63,138 bases of DNA from Gammaproteobacteria bacterium (lineage in GTDB: Bacteria; Pseudomonadota; Gammaproteobacteria; Steroidobacterales; GCA-2729495). The notes beneath the pieces were generated by a model that was given only the letters and a program-made list of their open reading frames with translations, searched no databases and was not told where the DNA came from. The translations under genes were made by a program, and so were the position numbers. This document shows positions 54,665 through 63,063 of the stretch, piece after piece. Location of the stretch: assembly GCA_029245525.1 (NCBI GenBank), contig JAQWPD010000022.1, forward strand, positions 1-63,138. The letters are read 5' to 3'. Within the stretch, counting starts at the first letter, position 1. Each line of letters opens with the position of its first letter.

Positions 54665-55636
54665 ATGAAATGGGATCAGCTTTTGAAGGCAGCGCCATGG
54701 GGCGTTAGGGCGATGCCGCGCGGCGGTCAGATGGATGGCTATTTCTATGTCATCAGTGGTCGTAAAGGGATGTTTAAAATCTACTCCGATACTTGGCGCA
54801 GTGCAGATGGCGTGAACTGGGAGTTGATGTCGGCTAAAGCGGGTTGGGGCAAGCGCTGTTATCCGGAAGTCGATTGCATCGACGGGCACCTTATTCTTAA
54901 CGGTGGACAGAGCCTTAAAACTTTTTATAACGATGTTTGGCGTTCGGCTGATCATGGGCGAACCTGGGATCAGGTGTGTGCTCAAGCACCTTGGAATGTT
55001 CGTGCAGGCCATCACAGCCATGTCATCAATGGCGATATTTATATGTTTGGTGGCGGCCGTAATTCAACCGACCGACAGTTTTACCCTGAGTTGTGGGTGA
55101 GCAAAGACCTGGGTGAAACTTGGGAGCTCCGTGGCGAGTTGCCGGAGGATATGGGCCGTGCCGGTATGCAGGTCGTGTATATCGACGGAACAATCTATTT
55201 CATGGGTGGTGATCACGACAATCCCGTTTGGCAGGCTAATTGGCCCGGGCGTCGCAATGATGTGTGGAAGTCAGATGACTTAGGTGAGACCTGGGAGATG
55301 CTGGGCCACGCGCCATGGTCTCCCCGCACGGGACATCAGGCGATTGCTCACAATGGCAAGGTGGCCTTAATTGGCGGTCATAAGCAGGGCAAGGGCAAAT
55401 ACATTCAGGACCTGGGCCATGATCTGTGGACTTGGGAGCCAAAGGCCTGCGGCGAAGGCATGGAAGGCTGGCAGCTTCACAGCAACAACGTCTGGAATTG
55501 CGAGTCAGTGGGGCAGGGCAAAAGTGATTTCATGATTGAGGTGCGCGATAACAAGATATGGACCTTTGGCGGTGATCGTGAGCGCATCTCGCCATGGCCT
55601 CAGGATAACGATGTGTGGGTGGCGGACGCGCCCTGA
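54665..55636 (+). CDS. Six-bladed kelch/BNR-like beta-propeller protein
   Basis: The 323-residue protein consists of repeats of about 50 residues, each ending in a D-x-W-x-S-x-D-x-G-x-x-W-E type motif: SDTWRSADGVNWE, NDVWRSADHGRTWD, PELWVSKDLGETWE, NDVWKSDDLGETWE, then HDLWTWEP and NDVWVADAP. This fits a kelch/BNR-type propeller with about six blades. There is no signal peptide or membrane segment, which is unusual, as many bacterial relatives are exported. It probably binds a partner or carbohydrate rather than catalysing. No neighbour points to a role. Confidence 0.75.
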   Translation: MKWDQLLKAAPWGVRAMPRGGQMDGYFYVISGRKGMFKIYSDTWRSADGVNWELMSAKAGWGKRCYPEVDCIDGHLILNGGQSLKTFYNDVWRSADHGRTWDQVCAQAPWNVRAGHHSHVINGDIYMFGGGRNSTDRQFYPELWVSKDLGETWELRGELPEDMGRAGMQVVYIDGTIYFMGGDHDNPVWQANWPGRRNDVWKSDDLGETWEMLGHAPWSPRTGHQAIAHNGKVALIGGHKQGKGKYIQDLGHDLWTWEPKACGEGMEGWQLHSNNVWNCESVGQGKSDFMIEVRDNKIWTFGGDRERISPWPQDNDVWVADAP

Positions 55637-55783
55637 TGAAACTGTTTTTTCGTTAGGTTCAGAGCGTCAGTCTGAAAAATGGCCTTGTCATGGCAGTGGT
55701 GTCTGGCCCCACAAGCTTTTCAGGCATTGCCGACTGGGTATGCTGATCCCTTCTTCTTGTCGAAACATGAAAGGCTGTAAAAA

Positions 55784-56272
55784 ATGAAGGCAAAAGCCCC
55801 AGAGAAAATATGCATTTTTGTCGATGTGCAAAACATCTACTACACCTGTCGTGAGGCCTATGGGCGTAATTTCAATTACAGTGCTTTTTGGGCCAGAGTG
55901 ACTGACGGCAATGAGCTGGTTGGTGCTTATGCCTATGCCACTGATCGAGGCGATGAAAAACAGCAGCAGTTTCAGAATATTCTGCGGGCTACAGGCTTTA
56001 CCGTGTTGCTGAAGCCTTTGGTCAAGCGAGCCGATGGGTCTACCAAGGCTGACTGGGATGTCGGTATTGCGCTGGATGTATACGAGGCGGCGTCAGAGTG
56101 TGACAAGGTGGTGCTCTTGTCGGGGGATGGTGACTTTGCCATTTTGCTGGAACGCATCAGGCAGCGCTTTAAAACCCGTTCGGAAGTCTATAGCGTATTT
56201 CCTTTAACTGCCGCAGCATTAATTACCGCGGCAAGCAGTTATGTTCCAATTGAGAAGGGTTTATTGCTTTAG
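55784..56272 (+). CDS. NYN-domain (LabA/DUF88-like) putative ribonuclease
   Basis: The 162-residue protein is a single NYN (PIN-like) domain: FVDVQNIYYTCREAYG near residue 12 with the first Asp and Asn, STKADWDVGIALDVYEAA (about residues 86-103) and LLSGDGDFAILLERIRQR (about 110-127) with the other acidic residues of a metal-dependent nuclease site. Family members are thought to cleave RNA. It is convergent with pldA, 10 bases apart. The 147-base spacer before it holds nothing recognisable. Confidence 0.85.
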   Translation: MKAKAPEKICIFVDVQNIYYTCREAYGRNFNYSAFWARVTDGNELVGAYAYATDRGDEKQQQFQNILRATGFTVLLKPLVKRADGSTKADWDVGIALDVYEAASECDKVVLLSGDGDFAILLERIRQRFKTRSEVYSVFPLTAAALITAASSYVPIEKGLLL

Positions 56273-56282
56273 CCGAGCAAAC

Positions 56283-57293
56283 TTAACGTTGTATATAGTC
56301 GTTTAATGACACGCCGATGCCAATGCGCTGTATGCGCGCATCGTAGTCGAGCAGGCTTTCACCATAGCCATTCCAATACTGGGCATAAACCCGCAACGAT
56401 TTTGTCATCGGGTAACTCCAGGTAAGCTCTAGGCCATTTTCTTCTGTGCCAGGCCTGAACATGGCGGTGAAGGTGTTTTTATTGGGCGCGTATGCCACCC
56501 GAATATCGCCGATACCATAGTAGCGATACATGTTCGGGTTGTTGTCGTCTTCATCATCTTCCGGCAGCCTGTACCAAGCCCGCAGCTCAACGGCCACGTT
56601 ATTAAAATCCAAATACAGGCGCCCCATAATTCTATCCCAGCTGCGTGAGAGCAATTGTGAGCGACCATTGGACTGGTGATTAATACCGATATTGAAACCC
56701 GCAATATTCCCACCGAACAGAGATGGACCGCCGCGATGACTGAAATACAGCTCCGGCTCGTAGTTGGTTTCCCTAAACGCGGAAGAAATTCTATCGTTGC
56801 GTATTTGCCACCACGAGACTGAAGTATAAGCGGCCATGATATCGTTATTGCTGCCAAACATATTGCGCCACACCGGGGCTTTAATGCTTATTTGAAACTG
56901 AGCTTCTTCATTGTCCAATAGATTGTTATCTCCACCCGAATTAAGCGTAGAGAGGTTTGGGTCTTTTGAGTAGGTGGCAATAATGTAGTTGGGTTTGAAA
57001 GCGGTAATCGCAAACGGATGATCGTAATTTTCTTGTTCATCGGCTGTACGAATTTGCATTGGCGTAGGTTGCTTATCAGTTGGCGCAGTTGCTGATGCCT
57101 GAGTGGGCGATATCTGCTCTTGGCATTGAGTGCGAATGGCCTCGACAGTGGTTTCGGGTGCTGCCGCTCTCAGAGCTTCAATTAGGCAGGCATCCTTTGC
57201 TTTAACTTGCTCCCCCATTGCATCAGCCGGGGCAAGCGCAATGGGAATAATTGCAAGGCAGAGCAGTGATTGAAACAAACGAGCAGTTGACAT
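56283..57293 (-). CDS. pldA: Outer-membrane phospholipase A1 (PldA/OMPLA)
   Basis: OMPLA is a calcium-dependent outer-membrane beta-barrel that degrades phospholipids leaked into the outer leaflet. The 336-residue protein from ATG 57293 has a Sec signal (MSTARLFQSLLCLAIIPIAL, cut near ADA). About 85 residues of linker follow, then a 12-strand barrel with the catalytic sequence NIGINHQSNGRSQLLSRSWD (His and Ser in HxS) and the Asn-rich YLDFNNVAVELRAWYRL strand, ending in a C-terminal aromatic-rich strand. An upstream ATG at 57446 would add 51 residues that do not look like a signal. Confidence 0.9.
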   Translation of the reverse strand: MSTARLFQSLLCLAIIPIALAPADAMGEQVKAKDACLIEALRAAAPETTVEAIRTQCQEQISPTQASATAPTDKQPTPMQIRTADEQENYDHPFAITAFKPNYIIATYSKDPNLSTLNSGGDNNLLDNEEAQFQISIKAPVWRNMFGSNNDIMAAYTSVSWWQIRNDRISSAFRETNYEPELYFSHRGGPSLFGGNIAGFNIGINHQSNGRSQLLSRSWDRIMGRLYLDFNNVAVELRAWYRLPEDDEDDNNPNMYRYYGIGDIRVAYAPNKNTFTAMFRPGTEENGLELTWSYPMTKSLRVYAQYWNGYGESLLDYDARIQRIGIGVSLNDYIQR

Positions 57294-57515
57294 GGTTGTG
57301 GTCCTGTGGCTCAGCAATGCCGGTTTGTTGAGCCAGCTCGAAACTGGTGATGACCTAAAGTCTATACGATTGAAGCCTGTTATCGACAGATGATGGAAAA
57401 AACCTCGGCCTGGTGCCTGAAGAAGTCCACCCTCTGAACGTATCACGATTATTGGAGCTCAAGCGGCAGGCGGTCTGCTATGTTTTCTGCCACTCAGCAT
57501 TATAAGGACTGCACC

Positions 57516-58385
57516 ATGGCCGATTCAGGCGACTCGGATCAATTTGTCTCTAGCCCTATGAGGGATAACTGGTATCAGCGTTCCTCTTACTTGGGGTCCA
57601 CTTTTGCGTTAATTACTACCGTCGACGAGCATGGGCAAACCAATATTGGTCCCTATCAGCTGAGTTTCCCGTTTGAGGTAAATACCGGTCGATCGTGGAT
57701 GGTGATTAGTCGCAATACGTCCAATACTGCAACTAATGTGCACCGCACCTTGAAGTGCGCGCTTAATTTTATCGAGTACGATGAGGCGCATATAGATACT
57801 ATTCTTAAGCTGGGTTACCCCGGTCAAACCACCGCTGAGAAGATGGCCTATAACACTCTCGATCTGGTCGATAGCCCGACTGCTGGGCGCGAGTCGAGCA
57901 GTATCTACCCAAAGATTCTGGCTGATGCCTATCAGGTTTATGAGTGCACGTTGGATATTGATCGTATTAATGAGAACCCTATTTTGCGTGATTCACTCTC
58001 CGCCCATTTGCTGCTGAATATCGATAATATTTTGGTGAAAGAAAAGTGGATGGGGGGTATCGATGGCAGTGGTGAAAATATGCCTAGAATACCTATGACC
58101 TATGGTTTTAGGGGAGGCAGTTCATTTTGGTTCGGCGAAGTGCAAGCCGCGTATAAGTTGCCCATTCCTGATATGGGCGCTAAGCACGAACTGGTGCATT
58201 ACGAAGCCAATCGTCTTGATGATGAAGTGCGTTTCACTGTGGATGCCTGTAAGCAGCTCACTGGTATTCCAAATGCGTTTTTAAGGAATGTCCTTGGTGG
58301 CATCGTTAAGCAGGCCAAAGCACGCGGCGTGACAAATGTTGATGAAGCTTTTGTATTGGAGCTTAATAAAGAGCGTGAAGAGTAG
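57516..58385 (+). CDS. Flavin-reductase-like split-barrel protein with possible PCP_red-like tail
   Basis: The 289-residue product from ATG 57516 (AAGGA 7 bases upstream) has a flavin-reductase-like FMN-binding split barrel in its first 200 residues: STFALITTVDEHGQTNIGPY, SFPFEVNTGRSWMVISRNTS and NVHRTLKCALNFIEYDE. The final 50 residues (VRFTVDACKQLTGIPNAFLR then GGIVKQAKARGVTNVDEAFV) follow the pattern of the PCP_red domain (W/F-T-x-x-A, then I-P-F-x-R, then A-R-x-R-G). That match is by eye. It may supply reduced flavin or act on a tetrapyrrole-like or other ligand; no partner is adjacent. Confidence 0.72.
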   Translation: MADSGDSDQFVSSPMRDNWYQRSSYLGSTFALITTVDEHGQTNIGPYQLSFPFEVNTGRSWMVISRNTSNTATNVHRTLKCALNFIEYDEAHIDTILKLGYPGQTTAEKMAYNTLDLVDSPTAGRESSSIYPKILADAYQVYECTLDIDRINENPILRDSLSAHLLLNIDNILVKEKWMGGIDGSGENMPRIPMTYGFRGGSSFWFGEVQAAYKLPIPDMGAKHELVHYEANRLDDEVRFTVDACKQLTGIPNAFLRNVLGGIVKQAKARGVTNVDEAFVLELNKEREE

Positions 58386-58438
58386 GCGGCAGGCGCAGAG
58401 ATTTTTATTCATGAGTGAACCCGATTGATCTGAGTTGT

Positions 58439-59092
58439 TTAGGATTCAATCGCCACTAAAAACAGCACCGCGTAATCCTGCTTTTGGCAACCGTTGACTG
58501 GCGGCATATCGGCACCGGGAGGAACTCTGAATGCCTCTTGCGGCGCGTTGGCCGGCGAGCAGGAGCCCGCTTCTGAGCCTGCTAGCGGTGTATAGCGAGC
58601 TGAACGACACCCAAGGTGAGTCACATCATAGAGTGTCGCTCCGTCGTCGAGCTTCCAGCGTTTTGCACCTGATGGGTCCGGAGGAAAAACCGTGAGCACG
58701 GTGGTGACCTCACGATCACCGGTGACCATGTATCTGCCCGGAGTCACGGGAAGCTTGGGCGGCTCCATGATCAGGCCGTTCTCCTCTAGCCACCAACCAT
58801 TGAGATCAAACTGCCATCCCGCTGGAGCGATGCCACTGGTTTCCTGTAAACGTTCATAGTTTTTCAGTCGAATACCTCGAGGACCGGGGTCAATAGGCCA
58901 GATAGCCCAGTTTTCTACTCCGGTTCCTGAGTTTGCGTTGGGTTCACCGAGGGCAGCGATAAACTGCAGTGGTATTTGCTTAAAATCTATTTCGCTCTCC
59001 ATCACCACCGGCGTTAGCTGACGTTCGCAGCCCGACAAAGATGGGAGTGCAACAATCAGCAATAAAGCCACGTTAGGCGTGCCTAGCCGCAT
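58439..59092 (-). CDS. Lipoprotein of unknown function
   Basis: I do not recognise the family. The 217-residue protein has a lipoprotein signal with lipobox LSGC (about residues 19-22; MRLGTPNVALLLIVALPS then LSGCERQ), so it should be anchored in a membrane facing the periplasm. The mature part has WAIWPIDPGPRGIRLKNYER, GWQFDLNGWWLEENGLIMEP and PGRYMVTGDREVTTVLTVFP, a beta-rich pattern, and four later Cys-containing segments. It is upstream of no obvious partner; the CIA30 gene lies upstream on the same strand, 93 bases away. Confidence 0.75.
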   Translation of the reverse strand: MRLGTPNVALLLIVALPSLSGCERQLTPVVMESEIDFKQIPLQFIAALGEPNANSGTGVENWAIWPIDPGPRGIRLKNYERLQETSGIAPAGWQFDLNGWWLEENGLIMEPPKLPVTPGRYMVTGDREVTTVLTVFPPDPSGAKRWKLDDGATLYDVTHLGCRSARYTPLAGSEAGSCSPANAPQEAFRVPPGADMPPVNGCQKQDYAVLFLVAIES

Positions 59093-59185
59093 AGGGAATT
59101 TTTTTCCAATAACTGATGCATAATAATTTCTCGAATGTTCAGAAGGTGTGGATAAAAGGTCAACCCCATATATCGTTGTTCGGTT

Positions 59186-59788
59186 TCAGCGGTAGAGTGA
59201 GATTTCGGCCAGCGAAATATCAGCTTTGAACTCCCGCATCCAACCCAGTATCGCAATTCGATTAATACGGGCAATATCAAGAGGCGCTTCGAGCCCATTA
59301 GGTTTAAAGGCATCCCACGGCAAGCGAACAATCTGCCATTCGGGTTTGGCGAAGATGGTCGCACGGTACGATTGATCGTACCACCCGCAATCGGCGGTAC
59401 GTATGTGCACGTTATAGTCTTCGTTGTTGCCGTAAACGAGCAGTTCCAAACCATCGTAGCCAGAGGCATCGAGCTGGGCATCACGACCCCCAAAGGACAT
59501 AGCCATTTGAATGAAACCACCATTGCTCTCACGCGTGACGTCACCTGTCATTCTGGCGCATTTCTTGCCCGCTATGTCGTCACCACCGAAGGCGGCATCA
59601 GAGATTCCGCCCATGACTCTATCGCTGAACCCGCGCCACCCGCTCTCACCGATGAAGTAGGGCTCATCCAGAGTGAAGTTAGTGAGCACAAGTTTGTTGC
59701 TATCGCCTGATGCCGCCATAACGCTGTTCCAATTGACAAATGGTGAAATGGCTAGACTCAGTACCAGTGAGCGTCGTTTAATAGTCAT
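59186..59788 (-). CDS. CIA30-family exported protein
   Basis: The 200-residue protein has a leader with two Arg (MTIKRRSLVLSLAISPFVNW), perhaps Tat- or Sec-type, and a CIA30 domain (PF08547): WRGFSDRVMGGISDAAFGGD (about residues 52-71), SNGGFIQMAMSFGG, YDGLELLVYGNNEDYNVHIR and WQIVRLPWDAFKP. CIA30 proteins have a galactose-binding-like fold; in mitochondria one assists complex I assembly, while in bacteria the role is unclear. It precedes the unknown lipoprotein on the same strand. Confidence 0.85.
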   Translation of the reverse strand: MTIKRRSLVLSLAISPFVNWNSVMAASGDSNKLVLTNFTLDEPYFIGESGWRGFSDRVMGGISDAAFGGDDIAGKKCARMTGDVTRESNGGFIQMAMSFGGRDAQLDASGYDGLELLVYGNNEDYNVHIRTADCGWYDQSYRATIFAKPEWQIVRLPWDAFKPNGLEAPLDIARINRIAILGWMREFKADISLAEISLYR

Positions 59789-59955
59789 TACGTTGCCGCC
59801 AAGTGCTGTTAACTAAGTATACGTTGAGCTTCTGTGAATGGATTCAGAGCCCGCAGGGTGTGCTAAGGCCCGCGGCAGCTGAATTTGGTGGGACTTTGTT
59901 TAAAAATTCCTCAGGCGGCCTCTCTGTCTGCTCTTTAGTCTGCTACTGTTCTTCT

Positions 59956-60690
59956 ATGAAACTGTCATTTGTCATTCCCGCCTATAACGAAGCCGAGTGG
60001 ATAGAGCGCTGTCTTAACCATATTTCAGCGGCTGTTGCGGTTTGCCGGATTGAGTCGGGCAACGAGTTTGCTGTTGAATACATTGTTGCGAATAACAATT
60101 CGACCGATGATACAGCGGAGCGGGCAGCGCAGGCTGGTGCTTTGGTTGTGTTTGAGGCCGTGAATCAAATATCAAGGGCTCGCAATGCAGGGGCTATGGC
60201 GGCATCCGGTGATTGGCTGATCTTTATCGATGCAGACAGCGATTTGTCGTCTGGGCTGTTAGCCGAGGTGTTAGAAATGATAAATGGGGGTAAGCATGTG
60301 GGGTGCGGAAGTTTGATGCATATGGATGACATGCGAGGGCTTGCTGCTTGGGCTTTGCGCGTCTGGTCGTTGTTGTCCAAAACCCTCAATTGGGCAGCGG
60401 GTTCATTTGTTGTGTGTCGCGCCGATGTTTTTGCTGAGTTGGGCGGCTTCAGTGAACAACTTTTTGTTGCAGAAGAAATCGATTTTTCTCGCCGTATCAA
60501 GAACTACGCTCGTCAGAATAAAAGTAAATTTGTGGTGCTTAAAAACCATCCGCTGCACACATCAAATCGCAAAGTCGGTCTTTATACAGAGAAAGAATTA
60601 GCCGGGCAGATGCTGCGCTTGCTCTGGCGACCGCTTAAAACTATGCGTGATAAATCGGCTTTAGGTATTTGGTACGACGGCAGGCGCTAG
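59956..60690 (+). CDS. Glycosyltransferase family 2 protein
   Basis: The 244-residue protein has a GT-A fold: MKLSFVIPAYNEAEWIERCL, VEYIVANNNSTDDTAERAAQ, SRARNAGAMAASGDWLIFID followed by the DxD-type motif IDADSD, and later GGFSEQLFVAEEIDFSRRIK with the ED-type catalytic motif. The acceptor and sugar are unknown. ATG 59956 is chosen because an upstream extension (from 59803) is not conserved-looking. It is convergent with the YdjM-like gene; the 167-base spacer upstream, shared with the CIA30 gene, may hold divergent promoters. Confidence 0.88.
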   Translation: MKLSFVIPAYNEAEWIERCLNHISAAVAVCRIESGNEFAVEYIVANNNSTDDTAERAAQAGALVVFEAVNQISRARNAGAMAASGDWLIFIDADSDLSSGLLAEVLEMINGGKHVGCGSLMHMDDMRGLAAWALRVWSLLSKTLNWAAGSFVVCRADVFAELGGFSEQLFVAEEIDFSRRIKNYARQNKSKFVVLKNHPLHTSNRKVGLYTEKELAGQMLRLLWRPLKTMRDKSALGIWYDGRR

Positions 60691-60725
60691 TAATTGCGCT
60701 CGCATTATTTTTGCCTAAAAATTAC

Positions 60726-61757
60726 TTAAAGCTTAGGTGATAAATCAGATTCCAGGTCGTTACCCTGAAGCATCAGCATTAATTTCGCACGTCTCGATGC
60801 TGATGTGTCTCTGTCTTGTTTCATTGTGACATGATCGCCCTTTGCGGCTGCTGGATCGACCCATATGCTCCACATTCCTTGTGACTCATTCGGCACCATT
60901 GAATAGCGCATGTCAGTGATCCGCAGCGGATTGCTCGGGTCGAGGGCGAGATAGCCTTTCGAGAACCACCCAAACCGCTGAATATCTCTCGCCTGTTGCG
61001 AATCTTTGTCTAACCAGGGCAGGTCGCTATCGATATCTAGCTTAGGAACAAAATCGCCAGGGTAGATGGTAACGTCTCTTGCTGCTCGCACCGCATCGGT
61101 GTGGTAGCCGTCTTCTATTTCGTAGATCACTTTCCACAACAGCAGATTGCCAAAGCTGGGCTTTGCTTCCATACGCACGGGAATATGCTGGCGTTGCTCG
61201 GCTAATTGTGAGCCGATACCCATAACCCGTTGATGTTGATAAAATCCGAGGCCCTGATAGATCAGCACCCAACATAAAGCGACTTGAGCAAATCGTGCCG
61301 ATTTTTTTATTACGCACAGAATGACCAATACCAGCAGCGGCAATGTGAACAGCGGATCAATAATCGAGATGGTATTAAATGCAAAACGTTCGTTAGTGAA
61401 TGGCCAGAGTAGTTGGGTGCCAAAACTGGTGCAGGCATCGAGCAGACCATGGGTTGCATAACCTAGAAAACAGTAAAGATAGGTGTATTTAAAGCTGATT
61501 TGCCAACGCCGGCTGAACAAAAAATAGAACAGCAGTGCACATATCAGCGCACCCACCGGAATAAACACAAGCGAATGTGTGAACTGACGGTGATATTCCA
61601 TTCGTAACAGCGGGTCGGTGCCAGAGCGGATGAGGTTGTCAAGATCCGGCGACATACCGGCTAAAGCACCAAATACCGTCGCCGCAACAATATGTTTTTT
61701 TGCAGCGAAAGCCTGAGGGACGCTCGCTCCGAGTACGCCTTGGGTAATGGGATCCAT
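60726..61757 (-). CDS. YdjM/DUF457-like membrane metal-dependent hydrolase
   Basis: The 343-residue protein begins MDPITQGVLGASVPQAFAAK and has the YdjM/DUF457 pattern: AGMSPDLDNLIRSGTDPLLR then YHRQFTHSLVFIPVG with metal-binding His and Asp, and YATHGLLDACTSFGTQLLWP. About four membrane helices cover residues ~35-185; the last ~150 residues are soluble. E. coli YdjM is induced by DNA damage, but no LexA box is seen here. ATG 61757 is preferred over an upstream ATG at 61874, which would add 39 unlike residues. Confidence 0.85.
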   Translation of the reverse strand: MDPITQGVLGASVPQAFAAKKHIVAATVFGALAGMSPDLDNLIRSGTDPLLRMEYHRQFTHSLVFIPVGALICALLFYFLFSRRWQISFKYTYLYCFLGYATHGLLDACTSFGTQLLWPFTNERFAFNTISIIDPLFTLPLLVLVILCVIKKSARFAQVALCWVLIYQGLGFYQHQRVMGIGSQLAEQRQHIPVRMEAKPSFGNLLLWKVIYEIEDGYHTDAVRAARDVTIYPGDFVPKLDIDSDLPWLDKDSQQARDIQRFGWFSKGYLALDPSNPLRITDMRYSMVPNESQGMWSIWVDPAAAKGDHVTMKQDRDTSASRRAKLMLMLQGNDLESDLSPKL

Positions 61758-61934
61758 GTGAGTCCTTGTCTCCTGATATTTGCTATGAGGCTCGACAAAT
61801 TGGCAGGCCTCGGCCAAGCGAGCCGGCGAATTTGAGGCGAGTCTACGTATGACCTTCAAGATGCCACTAATCACAAATGCCAGGACAGTTTCAGTTGCAC
61901 CGGCCAGCAGGTGGAGGCTTTGTCACATAAGTAG

Positions 61935-62150
61935 CAAGGTGTCTACGATGGGCGTGACCGTGCAACTAACAAACTGAAGCGGCAAGTCATGTCGGTTGAT
62001 CTTATTTTCGGGTCTAACTCAGAGTTGCGCGCGGTCGCAGAGGTGTATGGTGCAGATGATGCGCTGGCAATTGTTGTTGAAGACTTTGTGAATGCATGGG
62101 GCAAGGTGATGATGCTTGATCGCTATGACGTGAGATCGTCTCAATTGTAA
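61935..62150 (+). pseudogene. katG: 3' remnant of catalase-peroxidase katG
   Basis: The frame ending at TAA 62148-62150 reads [13 protein letters not shown], then [20 protein letters not shown], then [18 protein letters not shown], which matches the extreme C-terminus of KatG (normally GRDR...[18 protein letters not shown]...FVAAWxKVMNLDRFDL). About 70 residues of a roughly 720-residue enzyme remain; an in-frame TAG at 61932-61934 and loss of the rest make it non-functional. An ATG at 61989 has no ribosome binding site. The 177 bases between 61758 and 61934 hold nothing I can identify. Confidence 0.88.
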
Positions 62151-62262
62151 TGCTGAAACAACGCGGTCTTCGCTATTGTTTATTATTGCGAGCAGGGTCA
62201 GGTTGCTGGCATCTAACCCAAAAAAGCGGTGCCAAAGTCTTTGTTATGCCTTATTTTTTGTA

Positions 62263-63063
62263 CTATAAGCCCAGTGGCGTAAATATGTCTCGCTTTTTAA
62301 AGTAAGACATGAGTTTTCGCCGGATGACCTTGCGTGGGGTGAGCCAGCGAACCGCATTGCCGCCGTCTTTAGCGTTAAGCATGCCTTCGACAAGAAATGG
62401 GGTGACCGTCTCGACGGTGTCAGCCAGTAGGTTGAGAATCTTTTTGGATTCTTCCCAGCCACGTCCGCGTTTTTCTGGCGGTGGCACCAACAGGTCAGTA
62501 ATCACAATACCCGGGCTTAGGTAACAGACTTTAACGTTGGTGGTCTTGAGTTCCGCCACCATCGATTTGGTGAAATGCCGGACGGCACATTTTGTTGAGC
62601 CGTAGACACTCACGGTCGGGCGCACCATGCCATTGCTGCCGAAACCTTCCATGTTAAAAATCTTGCCGCCGTTAGGCTGGCCGTACATGCCTTTAATCGC
62701 AATCTGATTGCAGTACATCAAGCCGGTGAGGTTGGTTTGTATGGTGGCTGCAATGGTTTCGGGCTCTTGCATAAACAGCATGGCCTGACCGACTTCGGTG
62801 CCTGCATTATTTACCCAGATATCGACAGGCCCCAGTTCACTAACGGCAAAATCCCAGAGCCTCTGGTCGTCTGCATAAACGCCAACGTCACAGGTGCAGC
62901 CAGCAATTTTGCGTTCCGGCCAGTCGCTTTGCAGCTCGCTCACAACAGCTTCGACAGCATTTTGCCTGCGGCTTGAAATAATGAGGTCATGCCCATGCCG
63001 CAAAAACTCTTTGGCAAGCCCTAAGCCAATACCCTGGGTACTGCCGGTAATAACGATGTTCAT
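62263..63063 (-). CDS. Short-chain dehydrogenase resembling chlorophyll b reductase (NOL/NYC1 type)
   Basis: The 266-residue SDR has MNIVITGSTQGIGLGLAKEF, the CDV segment, DIWVNNAGTEVGQAM, IFNMEGFGSNGMVRP and the YxxxK motif VYGSTKCAVRHFTKSM, followed by YLSPGIVITDLL. The N-(I/M)-(D/E)-G-x-G-S-(D/N)-G block in place of the usual N-I-S-S, and the TGSTQGIG/DIWVNNAG wording, are those of plant NOL/NYC1 chlorophyll b reductases and their bacterial relatives, from memory of those sequences. Function in a non-phototroph is unknown. It ends the window, with no visible partner gene. Confidence 0.82.
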   Translation of the reverse strand: MNIVITGSTQGIGLGLAKEFLRHGHDLIISSRRQNAVEAVVSELQSDWPERKIAGCTCDVGVYADDQRLWDFAVSELGPVDIWVNNAGTEVGQAMLFMQEPETIAATIQTNLTGLMYCNQIAIKGMYGQPNGGKIFNMEGFGSNGMVRPTVSVYGSTKCAVRHFTKSMVAELKTTNVKVCYLSPGIVITDLLVPPPEKRGRGWEESKKILNLLADTVETVTPFLVEGMLNAKDGGNAVRWLTPRKVIRRKLMSYFKKRDIFTPLGL

